From positions 62,001 to 126,000 of the forward strand of contig NZ_BBCJ01000008.1 in NCBI RefSeq assembly GCF_001311985.1: a DNA stretch of 64,000 nt, written 5' to 3'. This stretch comes from Geotalea toluenoxydans JCM 15764 (lineage in GTDB: Bacteria; Desulfobacterota; Desulfuromonadia; Geobacterales; Geobacteraceae). Made by a program: the position numbers and the translations under genes. Under the pieces are notes generated by a model that saw nothing but the letters and a program-made list of their open reading frames with translations, was not told the DNA's origin and did no database searches. Shown here in pieces: positions 28,630-37,517 of the stretch (position 1 is its first letter; every line of letters begins with the position of its first letter).

Positions 28630-31358
28630 TTAACTGACAATCTTAGGTGTTATAAAAATCAGAAGCTCATTCTTCGTCTTATTCTTCGTGTTCGATTTGA
28701 AAAGCCAGCCCAGCAGGGGTATGTCCTGCAGGAATGGAACTCCCTTGTCGCTTTCGGTGTCGCTGTCCACATATATGCCGCCGATAACAGTGGTCTCGCC
28801 GTTCTTCACCAGCAGTTCCGTGGTAGCTTCTTTCTTGTTGATTGGTGGTGGTGAACCGGTACCGGCAGAGTTGTTGGAGGCCTTGATCTTCATGCCGATG
28901 CTGCCATCTGCCGTAATGTGCGGTGTCACCTCTAGGGTTAAGGCAGCTTCAACAAATTCGGTTTTGGTCCCTTCTGCAGATGTTGTTTGATAGGGTATGG
29001 ACGCACCTTGAGAGATTTTGGCCGGCTTATTATTAAGCGTAACCACACGCGGTGTGGACATTATCTTGATCTGATCTGCAGTAACTGCAGCAGAAAGGCG
29101 CATATCAAGTTGTATGTTGCTTGCAAGCTTACCGAATGACATACCGACGGCAGCACCAGGTCCGGATGTACCCGATGTGGGAGCATTGGAAACCTGCCCG
29201 CCGAAACCTGTGTCGAGCCTGCTGATACCGGCAACGGATGCAGAACCGTCTATGTAATGAATTCCCCATTGCACTCCGAGATCCCGGACAAAAGAGGTGC
29301 TTGCCTCGACTATTCGGGCTTCGATCATGACCTGCTTTTCTGGCGTATCCAGTGCCTTAAGTAAGGCTCTCATGTCTTCTATGGTTGTTGCAATATCTTT
29401 GACAATAACACGATTAGTACGTGCATCGGTACTTACAATCCCTCGTTCGCTTTTAAGGGTACCGAATTGGGTTGCAATATCAGTGACAGCTGCATAATTA
29501 ACATCGAAAATTTCACTGCGAAGCTCCATCCCTCTTTCACGGGCTTTCTTTGCAGCCATTTCCTCGTCAGCCTGAGATTGCATCTTACCCTTTGGCTTGA
29601 TTTGAACGATGTTTCCTTCCCGGATCATACCAAGGCCTTTGGTGTCGAGAATAACATCCAGGGCCTGGTCCCAAGGCACATTTACCAGCTTGATGCTGAT
29701 CGTCCCGGTGACGTCATCAGCTATAAGGAAATTTAGATTGCTTACTTCTGCAATGAGTTGGAATATTTTGCGGATATCAGCATCGGAAAATTCAAGGGTA
29801 ACTTTTCTGCCCGTGTAAATCTTTTTCGGTTGCTGCTTGGTTAGGACAGATTTTGGCAACTCGGCGGCATCACCTTCTTTAGCTGGTGTTGTCAGCAATT
29901 CCTCTTCTATCCTGGAAGAAGGTAGAGCCTTGTCTTTGGCAGGACCTGATACCACAGCAGGAATAACGGGATTTCTCACCTCAAATACGTAGGTGTTGCC
30001 TTCTGTACGGTCGGAATATGCACTCTTGCCACGAAGTTTGACCAGCACTCTGGCATTGGTCCCACCGGCAACCTTCACTTGGTATGGGGTTACGCTTAAA
30101 ACGGAACTGGCAAATGCTTTTGTATCCAGCGTCCGCTGAAGTTTTCTGGGAAGCTCGCAGTTTTTAAAGCTAAGGAGGATGCCCTTAGAGGTGTCGGCAG
30201 GCTTGTCGGCTGAACAGGAACCGGCTGTTTTGATTTCAACCCGTGAAAATCCGTCTGTAACCTTAAAGTCGATTGATTCGACTGAACCTTTTTCAACTCC
30301 AGCTTTCTTCTGTTCTAAAGGTTTTCCCTGGGGTCCTGGTGCCGTTGCCTTCTTCGTGGCGGCCGGTTCTCTAGCCGAATCGGAAAAGGCGATACTCAAA
30401 CCGATATCTGCCTTGTCAACGCGATAAGCCGGAACTTGGTCGTTCGCAGCATCGAACACTATCCGCACCTTCCCAGGAGAAGAGCCGATCCTTGCTTTTG
30501 TTATACCGAAGCGGTCTATGGAGATGGCATTGGCTTTGAGTTGGTTTTGGATTTCAAAAAGGTCGACAACAAGGCGACCTGGTTTATCAAGCTTAAATGT
30601 AGTGAAGGCAACAGGCCGCCGGAAACAGCCAGATCTATCCTTTGGTCAAGCACCTTAATGGCATTGAGAACCTTCAACCCATCGGCAGGGGCCTTGTTTT
30701 CCACAGCAGCATTCGATTCCCCCTTTGCCTCTCTGCCATCCTCCGCACCGACAGTTTTTCCTGTCACGTCCTCTTTTGCTTCGACAGTGGTTTCGGCAAC
30801 TGCTGCGACTGGGACAGGTACGACATTAGTCTGCGGCTTAGCGTCATCAGCTGCTTTCTCTGGTTCAGAAACAGCACGTCCATCATCTTCTGCCTTGGCA
30901 GCCTTCTCCTCATTCTTCCCGGCAGATAGAACAACATGAAGCTTTCCCTTGTCGTTTGCGTCGGTTTTGACGGAGAAATCTGCATCCTGTCTCAGTTCAA
31001 TTTCTACCCTGCTGAGAAAACCGCTGCCGAAATCCTGACGAGCCACACGGATAGTCTTGATACCTCCGGATTCCGAGGTTTGCGGTTTAATGGTACCCGG
31101 CTCCGTTTGCGCTAGATCTATGAATATTTTGGGGGGATCGTTCGTCTTGTAAGAGGTGTACGTCAAAGGCCTGTTGGTAAGGATTTCTGCTTGAGATCCA
31201 TCTTTTACAATGTTTATAGCCTGAATGACAGCAGAAGAGTTAGACTCATATTGTTCAACATCTTTTGCTGCAACCATTTTCTTGGCACAGCCAGACAAAG
31301 CCATTAAAAAAATAAGTACAAGGGCTTGGCAAATGATTCGGAATGAACTCATTCTCAT
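28630..31358 (-). CDS. pilQ: Type IV pilus secretin PilQ (frameshifted)
   Basis: PilQ forms the outer-membrane pore for the pilus. After repair 909 aa. Lipoprotein signal (LMALSGC), two AMIN-type domains in the N-terminal half separated by a long acidic linker, an STN/N0 domain (VTLEFSDADIRKIFQLIAEV), an N1 domain and a secretin core (VEASTSFVRDLGVQWG, TTVIGGIYVDSDTESDKGVP, then GWLFKSNTKNKTKNELLIFI). The frame breaks near 30615; one added G restores VSGGPVAFTTFKLDKPGRLVV. ATGA overlap with pilP shows translational coupling. It is the last pil gene of the PilMNOPQ operon. Confidence 0.93.
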
Positions 31359-31934
31359 CGGGAAGTCTCCTTACTTTTCTTGGCCAATGGCAGTACTATC
31401 TTCCTGCTTTTTATTCGTTTTTTACCATCTTCGTACTGCTCGGTCACTTCCAGGGAAGATGCAGTGATCTTTGTAATTCGCCCACCGTTATCACCGATGA
31501 GCATCCCTGTTTTGACCACGTATCCCTTGCCTGCAGTCGATAAGCAATGCTTTGTTTTCCTTCAATCCTGTAATTATTCCTGTTACGACAAATCTGCTTA
31601 CTTCGTAACTCTGTATGGGAAGCGCATCGACGATCTTACGTTTCACAGGCAGCGGCGCTTTTGCAGCAGTCGCCTCCTGAGGAGCAATCAACGGCTTGAA
31701 AGGATCTTTCTTCCCTTTGAAACCCAATGTCGGTGTCGTCTGGCTGTTTTTTGCGGAAGAAACAGCTGCCTGCAATGCGGCAGCGGGTTTTGCTGCTGCC
31801 TTGGGCTGAGCAGCAGGGGCAGGTACCTGACTTGGTACCGGCGCCTCATCCTTTTTTTTGCATCCACCGATGGCGCAGATAGTCAGAAGACCAGCTAAAA
31901 GTGCCAAGACAAGTTTATTTGGGCTTTTTTTCAT
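31355..31934 (-). CDS. pilP: Type IV pilus lipoprotein PilP (frameshifted)
   Basis: An inner-membrane lipoprotein (lipobox IGGC) with an alanine/proline-rich linker and a small beta-sandwich that contacts PilQ. FKGKKDPFKPLIAPQE is typical of PilP. The frame breaks near 31535; changing the count by two bases (or removing one) restores GKGYVVKTGMLIGDNGGRITKI and a 193-aa protein ending at 31355. It overlaps pilO by 20 bases and pilQ by 4. Confidence 0.85.
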
Positions 31935-32514
31935 CCTTTATCTCTTTCTTATCAAGGAAACGGAATGTTGTTGCCAGACAATTAACCTTGAGCGTAGTAA
32001 CACCATTGGCGGTTTTGATGTCTGCGAAATTAACGTTGGAAATGTTCACTATTCGCGGAAGATTTGCCACTGCCTGAAAGAAATCGGCCACTTTATAAAA
32101 AGTGCCGGACACTGAAATATCCACTGGAACAGCGGCATAAAAGTCTTTTGGCTCTTCCGGCTTAGGCTTGAAAAGAAGAAATTCCAAACCTGCACTTTTA
32201 CCTGCATTGGAGATACTTGCCAAAAGCGAAGGTATTTCCTTTTGATTTGGCAACTCGGTGAGAGCAACTTTCAATTCATTCTGCAATTGCTCGTATTCCT
32301 GTTTATATTTGGGAAGATTGCTTGCAAGTTTCTGCGCTTCCGAAGCCTGTTTGCGCAGTTCCTCGAGATTTGTCTGTAATCCATTCAGTTCTTTTAGCTT
32401 TGGCTGGTAAAGGCCGAAATAGAATCCTGCCCCAAGTAAAGCAACAATAAGAAACAGCAGCGCCAGCTTTTGCTTGGTCGGAAGCTTCAATAACTTCTCA
32501 ATTTGTGGGTCCAT
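31915..32514 (-). CDS. pilO: Type IV pilus inner-membrane alignment protein PilO
   Basis: A 199-aa protein with a short cytoplasmic N-terminus, one membrane helix (LALLFLIVALLGAGFYFGLY), a coiled coil (about 45-90, rich in E, L and K) and a ferredoxin-like periplasmic domain (GTFYKVADFFQAVANLPRIV). PilO pairs with PilN and contacts PilP to align the secretin with the motor. No frameshift was seen. Confidence 0.92.
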   Translation of the reverse strand: MDPQIEKLLKLPTKQKLALLFLIVALLGAGFYFGLYQPKLKELNGLQTNLEELRKQASEAQKLASNLPKYKQEYEQLQNELKVALTELPNQKEIPSLLASISNAGKSAGLEFLLFKPKPEEPKDFYAAVPVDISVSGTFYKVADFFQAVANLPRIVNISNVNFADIKTANGVTTLKVNCLATTFRFLDKKEIKDEKKPK

Positions 32515-32543
32515 GAAAGCCTCGAAAGCTGATGTAATCTTTA

Positions 32544-33115
32544 TTATTTAGCCGCTTTGTCCGGTTCGGGGGGGCCAAAGGCGGTGAGTTTAAAGGTTAT
32601 GTCAAACCTTTTCGCTTTGGTCTTGTTTATCTCAGTCTGTTCGGAAACTTGGAGTTCTATATTATTAAAATCCGGGATTGACTGCAGATTTTTCATGAAA
32701 GTTGCAATATCGTCTTCGCTAAAGGCAACGCCGGAAATAGATATGGTACCGGCTGCTTCTGTATATTTAGTGAGCCACAATTTATCAGGCACAGCATTAC
32801 TCAGCAGAGCAAGCCTGCTGACAGGACCGGTTTTCTCTTTCCTCAACCGGCTAAGGATGTCCAGCTTCTTCTTCACCTCGGCTTGAAGTTTCTTTATATT
32901 GTCTATCTCTCCTATCTTAGCCTTCAGCTGCTGAATTTCTTGCTCAGTTTTGGCAATGTCTTCCTTGGTGCTGAAATTTTGGAAATCGCCATGGAATACA
33001 AAAGCACGCATATGACTATAGTACCAAGGAGGGTAATGACCAGTATGGAGATCTGTTGCCTGGTAGTTTCCTTCTTTTTGGCTGCCCTGACCGGTAATAA
33101 ATTTATCTTGATCAT
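32544..33115 (-). CDS. pilN: Type IV pilus inner-membrane protein PilN (frameshifted)
   Basis: PilN binds cytoplasmic PilM through its conserved N-terminus MIKINLLPVRAAKKKE, followed by one membrane helix (ILVITLLGTIVICVLLYSM), a coiled coil and a periplasmic domain (KLWLTKYTEAAGTISISGVA). The frame breaks near 32978; adding one A in the A/T run restores AISKNFSTKEDIAKTEQEIQ. The repaired protein is 190 aa. The ATG overlaps the pilM stop by 4 bases. Confidence 0.9.
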
Positions 33116-34158
33116 TTATCCCCAAGCCTCCTTGTAGCCAGTCCCACAGCAACAGTTACAAGTGGACTAATTTCTTTCAGATAATCGGGATCGAACTGTT
33201 TTTCGTCAAATTTTACTTTCGCAAAAGGGTTCAAGATTTCCACTGGGATAGCGAGTTTCTGACTTACTGTCTCTGCCAGCATTGCAGACTTGGCCCCCCC
33301 ACCACTCAGATATACCTTGCTGATTTTACCCTCTCCGGCAGTTGAATTGTAAAAGTCGAGGGACCGCCGCATTTCGATGGCTAGTGTGTCATTGGCACGG
33401 GTAAGGATGTCCTTCAGCCTATTGTCAGTTGAAGATTCGGAAACCTTTATCCGTTCGGCTTCTTCGTTATTAACACCAAAATGCTTTTGTATTTCTTCGT
33501 TATACAGCGAGCCACCAAGCTGAACATCACGAGTAAAGAGAGAAATACCATCCTTCACTATATTCATGTTCATAACACTGGCGCCAATATTAACCAGAGC
33601 TATGACATTATCAGGATCTGGATCGTAATTTAACTCGAATGCGTTCTGAACGGCAAAGGAATCAACATCTACAATTGTCAGTTTCAAACCTGCTTCTGTA
33701 AAAACAGCAAGATAGTCATTGATGATGTCTTTTTTGCTTGCCACTAGAAGTACGTTCATCTTGGAGGAGTCGATATCGTCGGGGGCTATGATTTGAAAGT
33801 CGATATTTACATCATTGATATCGAATGGAATGTACTGTTCTGCCTCCCAATGTATCTGTTCTTCCAGTTCTTCGGTCGGCATGACCGGCAAGGATATTTT
33901 CCGAATAATAACCGAATTACCCGAGATAGAGCATGCAGCTTCTTTGGCTGTGATTTTCAGGCTGGCAAGTAAGGTTTTAACCCCCTCAACCACTGAGGCG
34001 CTGTCCATAAGCGTGTTGTCAACTATGGCTTCAGCAGGCAATGGAATCAGTCCCACATTCTGCAGCTGATACATGCCTTTCTGGGATTTAAGCTGGATTA
34101 GCTTGATCGAACTGGAACCAATATCAATGCCGACGACATCTTTTTCCGGTAAAAACAT
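33112..34158 (-). CDS. pilM: Type IV pilus actin-like ATPase PilM
   Basis: A 348-aa cytoplasmic FtsA/actin-fold protein. VVGIDIGSSSIKLIQL is the phosphate-1 loop, VALVNIGASVMNMNIV the phosphate-2 loop and VYLSGGGAKSAML the adenosine loop. It binds PilN and organises the inner-membrane platform. It is the first structural pil gene of the operon and follows a small Xre gene by about 20 bases. Confidence 0.95.
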   Translation of the reverse strand: MFLPEKDVVGIDIGSSSIKLIQLKSQKGMYQLQNVGLIPLPAEAIVDNTLMDSASVVEGVKTLLASLKITAKEAACSISGNSVIIRKISLPVMPTEELEEQIHWEAEQYIPFDINDVNIDFQIIAPDDIDSSKMNVLLVASKKDIINDYLAVFTEAGLKLTIVDVDSFAVQNAFELNYDPDPDNVIALVNIGASVMNMNIVKDGISLFTRDVQLGGSLYNEEIQKHFGVNNEEAERIKVSESSTDNRLKDILTRANDTLAIEMRRSLDFYNSTAGEGKISKVYLSGGGAKSAMLAETVSQKLAIPVEILNPFAKVKFDEKQFDPDYLKEISPLVTVAVGLATRRLGDK

Positions 34159-34177
34159 TGTCAGTCCACCCTCGCAC

Positions 34178-34378
34178 TTATTCTTGAAATACCTTATCCT
34201 TGTCCGACAAAGAAAATCCCAATGCCAGTATTATCTTTCTTTTTGTTTCCATGCGGCACTCTTCTCCACGTTCAATACGATCTATTGTGACTGGAGAGAC
34301 ACCCGCCAATCTTGCCAGTTCAGCCTTGCTCATCAAACGCTGTTCCCGGATTTTTCTGACATTATTCTTTACGCGCAT
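34178..34378 (-). CDS. Small Xre-family helix-turn-helix protein
   Basis: A 66-aa protein consisting of one HTH_3 domain: KIREQRLMSKAELARLAGVS followed by PVTIDRIERGEECRMETKRK. It lies between the GEMM-I riboswitch and pilM, in the same transcript. It might autoregulate the pilus operon, but DNA binding is inferred only from the domain. The start at 34378 is close behind AAAAGG; a start 15 codons further up has no better support. Confidence 0.8.
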   Translation of the reverse strand: MRVKNNVRKIREQRLMSKAELARLAGVSPVTIDRIERGEECRMETKRKIILALGFSLSDKDKVFQE

Positions 34379-34509
34379 TTCCTTTTCCCACTTCCCGCGG
34401 ATTTTATAAGGAAAATAGCACAATGAAAAGAACTGTCAAGAAATTTATGTTTTTTGTAACCAAATAAATACAATTATATACAATTGCAATATTTGTATAG
34501 TACCGGCAC

Positions 34510-34550
34510 AAAAAAACCGGGTCGCCTAATTTGATATTTCGGCAACCCGG
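34510..34550 (-). terminator. Intrinsic terminator of the GEMM-I expression platform
   Basis: On the minus strand CCGGGTTGCC (34550-34541) pairs with GGCGACCCGG (34526-34517) in ten consecutive pairs including one U-G, with a 14-base loop, followed by seven T. The left arm is also part of the riboswitch 3' end, so aptamer and terminator compete. Confidence 0.85.
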
Positions 34551-34615
34551 CTGTCTACTTGAGACCCTATAGCTTTCCGCCCCATCCTCGCGGATGGTTT
34601 AGTATTATCGTGTAT
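34541..34615 (-). promoter_or_regulatory. GEMM-I riboswitch (predicted cyclic AMP-GMP type) upstream of the pilus operon
   Basis: On the minus strand the core reads AAACCATCCGCGAGGATGG then GGCGGAAAGCTATAGGG and AGCCGGGTTGCCG. This matches the GEMM-I consensus: GNRA tetraloop hairpin (CCATCC-GCGA-GGATGG), GCNAAAGC-like joining strand and the AGC(C)GGGUUGCC 3' end. The base aligned with G20 of the Vibrio Vc2 aptamer is A (ATACTAAACC). A20 marks the GEMM-Ib subclass, which prefers 3',3'-cGAMP in Geobacter. The downstream terminator suggests an ON switch. Outer limits were set by eye. Confidence 0.88.
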
Positions 34616-34811
34616 CGGATGTTAGAAATTTACTCAAAAACTGCAAAAACCGTTCCTTAACAAAGACAGAAATAATAAGAACGTTAAATCCATGGAATAG
34701 CTCGGTGCTTAGCCATTGTTACGATGGCAGTGAACGTAAAAGTGACAACAATGGTCATATTTCTGACATAATTCAGTCGAATGGCTGAAGCAATTAAAAA
34801 CTTTCCGATAA
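34616..34811 (-). other. Intergenic leader region between pilX and the GEMM-I riboswitch
   Basis: No gene is visible. On the minus strand the promoter for the riboswitch transcript should lie here, but no -35/-10 pair stands out; TTGCAG followed 17 bases later by AACATC is the best, and weak. An 8-bp inverted repeat CCATTGTT (34713-34720) / AACAATGG (34747-34754) with a 26-base loop lies past the pilX stop but has no T-run. Confidence 0.5.
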
Positions 34812-35426
34812 TCAATAAGCATACAGAACGGTAAGATTTGCCTTCTCTTGTGCCTGTGTCTCCCTCTCGCCCTGGACCTCGATCTTATACAAAGCAGGCA
34901 TATGCTTCGGCCCAACCCCTGCACTGGTACCGGTAACGCCTGCACCGCTGTCCAGTAATTCAAACCCCGATTGATCAGAGTTACCTTGTCTTGTGTCCAC
35001 TATCTTTGAATAAACTTTGAAACCCGGCTGGGTTAAATACCCCTTGAGTTTAAAGGAAGCATCTGGTGCTGTCTTTGGATCGAAAGTTTTCGCAGCCGCA
35101 GAACATGCGGATCCCCAGTCACTGGTATTCATGTTTAGTTTTTGCTGCAGACAGCCTGTGGCTGACAAAGCAAGGTCGATGCCCTTGTAGTCAGTGATGA
35201 GTTTACTCGTCGAGTAATTATTGAAGATTTGCGGTATCAACTCTTTTGTAAATACCTCGGCTCCACCGTATGATGCTGCTAATGCCGTTTTGTACCGCTT
35301 TTGCGAGGCCGACAGCTGTGTACCTTTGGTAACCAGATACAGCAGGGCCATTACGATGGCCAACGAAATCAGTGTCAGCATCAGTGCCGTAACAAGGGCT
35401 ATACCTTTTTCATTTTTTATGATCAT
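34812..35426 (-). CDS. pilX: PilX-like minor pilin assembly protein
   Basis: A 204-aa protein with the PilX N-terminal pattern: a short basic leader, then a hydrophobic segment beginning KGIALVTALMLTLISLAIVM, and the following KALAASYGGAEVF-like helix. It acts with PilV, PilW, FimU and PilY1 to form the pilus tip and start assembly. It is the last gene of the minor-pilin set; the end is intact. Confidence 0.8.
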   Translation of the reverse strand: MIIKNEKGIALVTALMLTLISLAIVMALLYLVTKGTQLSASQKRYKTALAASYGGAEVFTKELIPQIFNNYSTSKLITDYKGIDLALSATGCLQQKLNMNTSDWGSACSAAAKTFDPKTAPDASFKLKGYLTQPGFKVYSKIVDTRQGNSDQSGFELLDSGAGVTGTSAGVGPKHMPALYKIEVQGERETQAQEKANLTVLYAY

Positions 35427-35441
35427 GACGCCCTGCCTTTT

Positions 35442-36638
35442 TTATTTCAAGGTACTGGGATTAACAACGATTGTATAAACCTTCCAACGGTAGTTGCGCC
35501 AGTCGGCACCGAATACCGTCTGCATGTTGGCGCTTGTCCATCTCCGACCGGATGAGGACAATCTCTTGTCACCCACCTGGATAACATTATTCACATCGGC
35601 AATGGGAAATTTGAACCCGGTATCTTTTCTACCTTCCTGGACCAAAAGATACACCCTGACCTCCCGTAGCCTTTCACGTATCTCACCAGCTGGCAACGAC
35701 ATTGTCTGAGTCAATGTTTCGGGGTCTGTCAACTCGAATTCAACCTGCATATCGCCGACACAATCCAGGAGCGGATATTCGGTGAAGCCGGCACCACCAT
35801 GTTGTGCAACCGCTTTGTAGAGAGTGCCCGTATTTTGATTGCAGGCAGCAGGAAAGTTGTCAGAAGGTTTTTTCACATAGAAATCGGCACGATTGTATGG
35901 CATCTTCAGGTCTTTAGTTCCGTCGATGCCGTAAACAATGTATACCTGCGCACCATCACCGGGTTGGAATATGGATGGGGGTTGGAAACCATTGACTTTG
36001 TATGAAAAGGATTTTCCGTCAGTAACCAGTAACTTGCTCTCTTTGCCTGCTGCAGTAAAGGTTGAGTTAATGGTAACAACGCGATCATCATTAGCTATAT
36101 CATCGCTCTTGCCCCATGACCGTATGTAACTCTTGTTGGTAATGTTGTTCAAGGTGGAGTAGTTGACATAGCTCCATTTTTTTGCCGTGTTGTTGATGGC
36201 GGCAATGGACGACTTTACCACGAGGTAATCGGGGCCGCCGCCAGCAGAAACGGCGTCCGCACCATTCACCTCCTTTGTAGACGTACCGCTGCTAAGGGCA
36301 CGGGGCATATCGGGAGGAGTATCGTTAAAACTGGTGGAGTCGACTCCCTTCGCCTGCCACCCCGTAACGACATCACATTCCTTGTAGTTAAATGCCGGGC
36401 CGAGCGTGCCGGTGTAATTCTGAAATGCCCAAGGCAGGCCGAAACCCGCGTGCTGGATGTCCTGGCGCATCACCTCGAGTCCGATCATCCCTTCGATATT
36501 GCTTTGTATGGATTTAGACTGTTGTGCCGATGTTGCGATAATATTCTGGAATGCGTAGGATCCCAGGCCAAGGATGACGATGAAAATGGCCATGGTCACG
36601 ATTAGTTCAACCAGAGAATAACCTTTGTTTCCGTTCAT
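35442..36638 (-). CDS. pilW: PilW-like minor pilin
   Basis: A 398-aa protein with a prepilin signal: leader MNGNKG, then YSLVELIVTMAIFIVILGLG, whose E5 equivalent is present. PilW family proteins are long minor pilins; the C-terminal part (GEIRERLREVRVYLLVQEGR) is characteristic. The gene follows pilV by about 16 bases and precedes pilX by 15. Confidence 0.85.
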   Translation of the reverse strand: MNGNKGYSLVELIVTMAIFIVILGLGSYAFQNIIATSAQQSKSIQSNIEGMIGLEVMRQDIQHAGFGLPWAFQNYTGTLGPAFNYKECDVVTGWQAKGVDSTSFNDTPPDMPRALSSGTSTKEVNGADAVSAGGGPDYLVVKSSIAAINNTAKKWSYVNYSTLNNITNKSYIRSWGKSDDIANDDRVVTINSTFTAAGKESKLLVTDGKSFSYKVNGFQPPSIFQPGDGAQVYIVYGIDGTKDLKMPYNRADFYVKKPSDNFPAACNQNTGTLYKAVAQHGGAGFTEYPLLDCVGDMQVEFELTDPETLTQTMSLPAGEIRERLREVRVYLLVQEGRKDTGFKFPIADVNNVIQVGDKRLSSSGRRWTSANMQTVFGADWRNYRWKVYTIVVNPSTLK

Positions 36639-36654
36639 AGCCGTTTCCGCCTCG

Positions 36655-37053
36655 TTATTCCGATTTGACCGTTCTCAGCTGGTAATGGGAACTGGCATTC
36701 TTGTATAACCAACCTACAGTTATGATCAGTTCGCGTGAGGTAGAGGGAGTCATCGACTTGCTCTCCAAAACAACCACGTAATCCTTCTTGAAGCCTCTCA
36801 TGTCACCCTTGATAATCCGGGGGGTCGACACATTGCTGAAGGGACGTTCCCGCATGTATTTCATCTGTTCATCGGCGATGCGCCCGGCTTCGTCACGTAA
36901 CTGATTCCGCAAGTTGTGCTCTGTGGCCACATTGACTGCCTGGAGAAGCCCCAACAGACCAACCATTGTTATCACCATGGCAACAAGCAGTTCAACTAGC
37001 GTAAACCCTCGATCACTGTCTTTTAATGTAATCTTTATGGCCTTTACAATCAC
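36655..37053 (-). CDS. pilV: PilV-like minor pilin
   Basis: A protein of about 132 aa with the prepilin motif RGFTLVELLVAMVITMVGLLG after a short basic leader. The best start is GTG at 37053, 8 bases behind GGAGG; other GTG starts a few codons upstream are possible. It overlaps the end of the fimU gene by about 40 bases. It is part of the minor-pilin complex. Confidence 0.85.
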   Translation of the reverse strand: MIVKAIKITLKDSDRGFTLVELLVAMVITMVGLLGLLQAVNVATEHNLRNQLRDEAGRIADEQMKYMRERPFSNVSTPRIIKGDMRGFKKDYVVVLESKSMTPSTSRELIITVGWLYKNASSHYQLRTVKSE

Positions 37054-37516
37054 CAGCAACACCTCCAGGAGTTAGCCATTTGCCTAAATGAATTCTACTT
37101 GTTGAGAGAACTAGACTGTCAACAACAGCACCATTCTCGCCCACATTAACACAGATACTCTTGCCGTCTATACCTGAGGCATTTAACAAACCACTGCTGT
37201 CAATGATTATGGTATCGCCGTTGTTGGAGACAACTGGATACGACAGTTTTTTCCGTTCAACAGGGGTATCAGATGTATTCTCGGTGGCATAAATCAAGAA
37301 TTCATTTCCCGAGATTACAGCGGCCCGTTTCTGTTTCTGGTAAAACGCTTCGGCCCGAAGTGCCATCAGGTCGGCGTACATGGTTTTGACTTGGGATTCT
37401 ATGGCTGTTTTTTTTGAGTATTCATTAAAAGCCATCGTACCCAGTGACAGCAATATGCCCATAACTGCCATTACTACTATGAGTTCCACCAGCGTGAAAC
37501 CATGATCGTCATGCAT
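37013..37516 (-). CDS. fimU: FimU/GspH-like minor pilin
   Basis: A 167-aa protein with leader MHDDHG followed by FTLVELIVVMAVMGILLSLG and a GspH-type beta domain ending in GVAGDCKGHKDYIKRQ. It is a candidate tip component. The ATG at 37516 is preferred because it gives a normal short leader. It follows the pilY1 stop by one base. Confidence 0.85.
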   Translation of the reverse strand: MHDDHGFTLVELIVVMAVMGILLSLGTMAFNEYSKKTAIESQVKTMYADLMALRAEAFYQKQKRAAVISGNEFLIYATENTSDTPVERKKLSYPVVSNNGDTIIIDSSGLLNASGIDGKSICVNVGENGAVVDSLVLSTSRIHLGKWLTPGGVAGDCKGHKDYIKRQ

Positions 37517-37517
37517 A

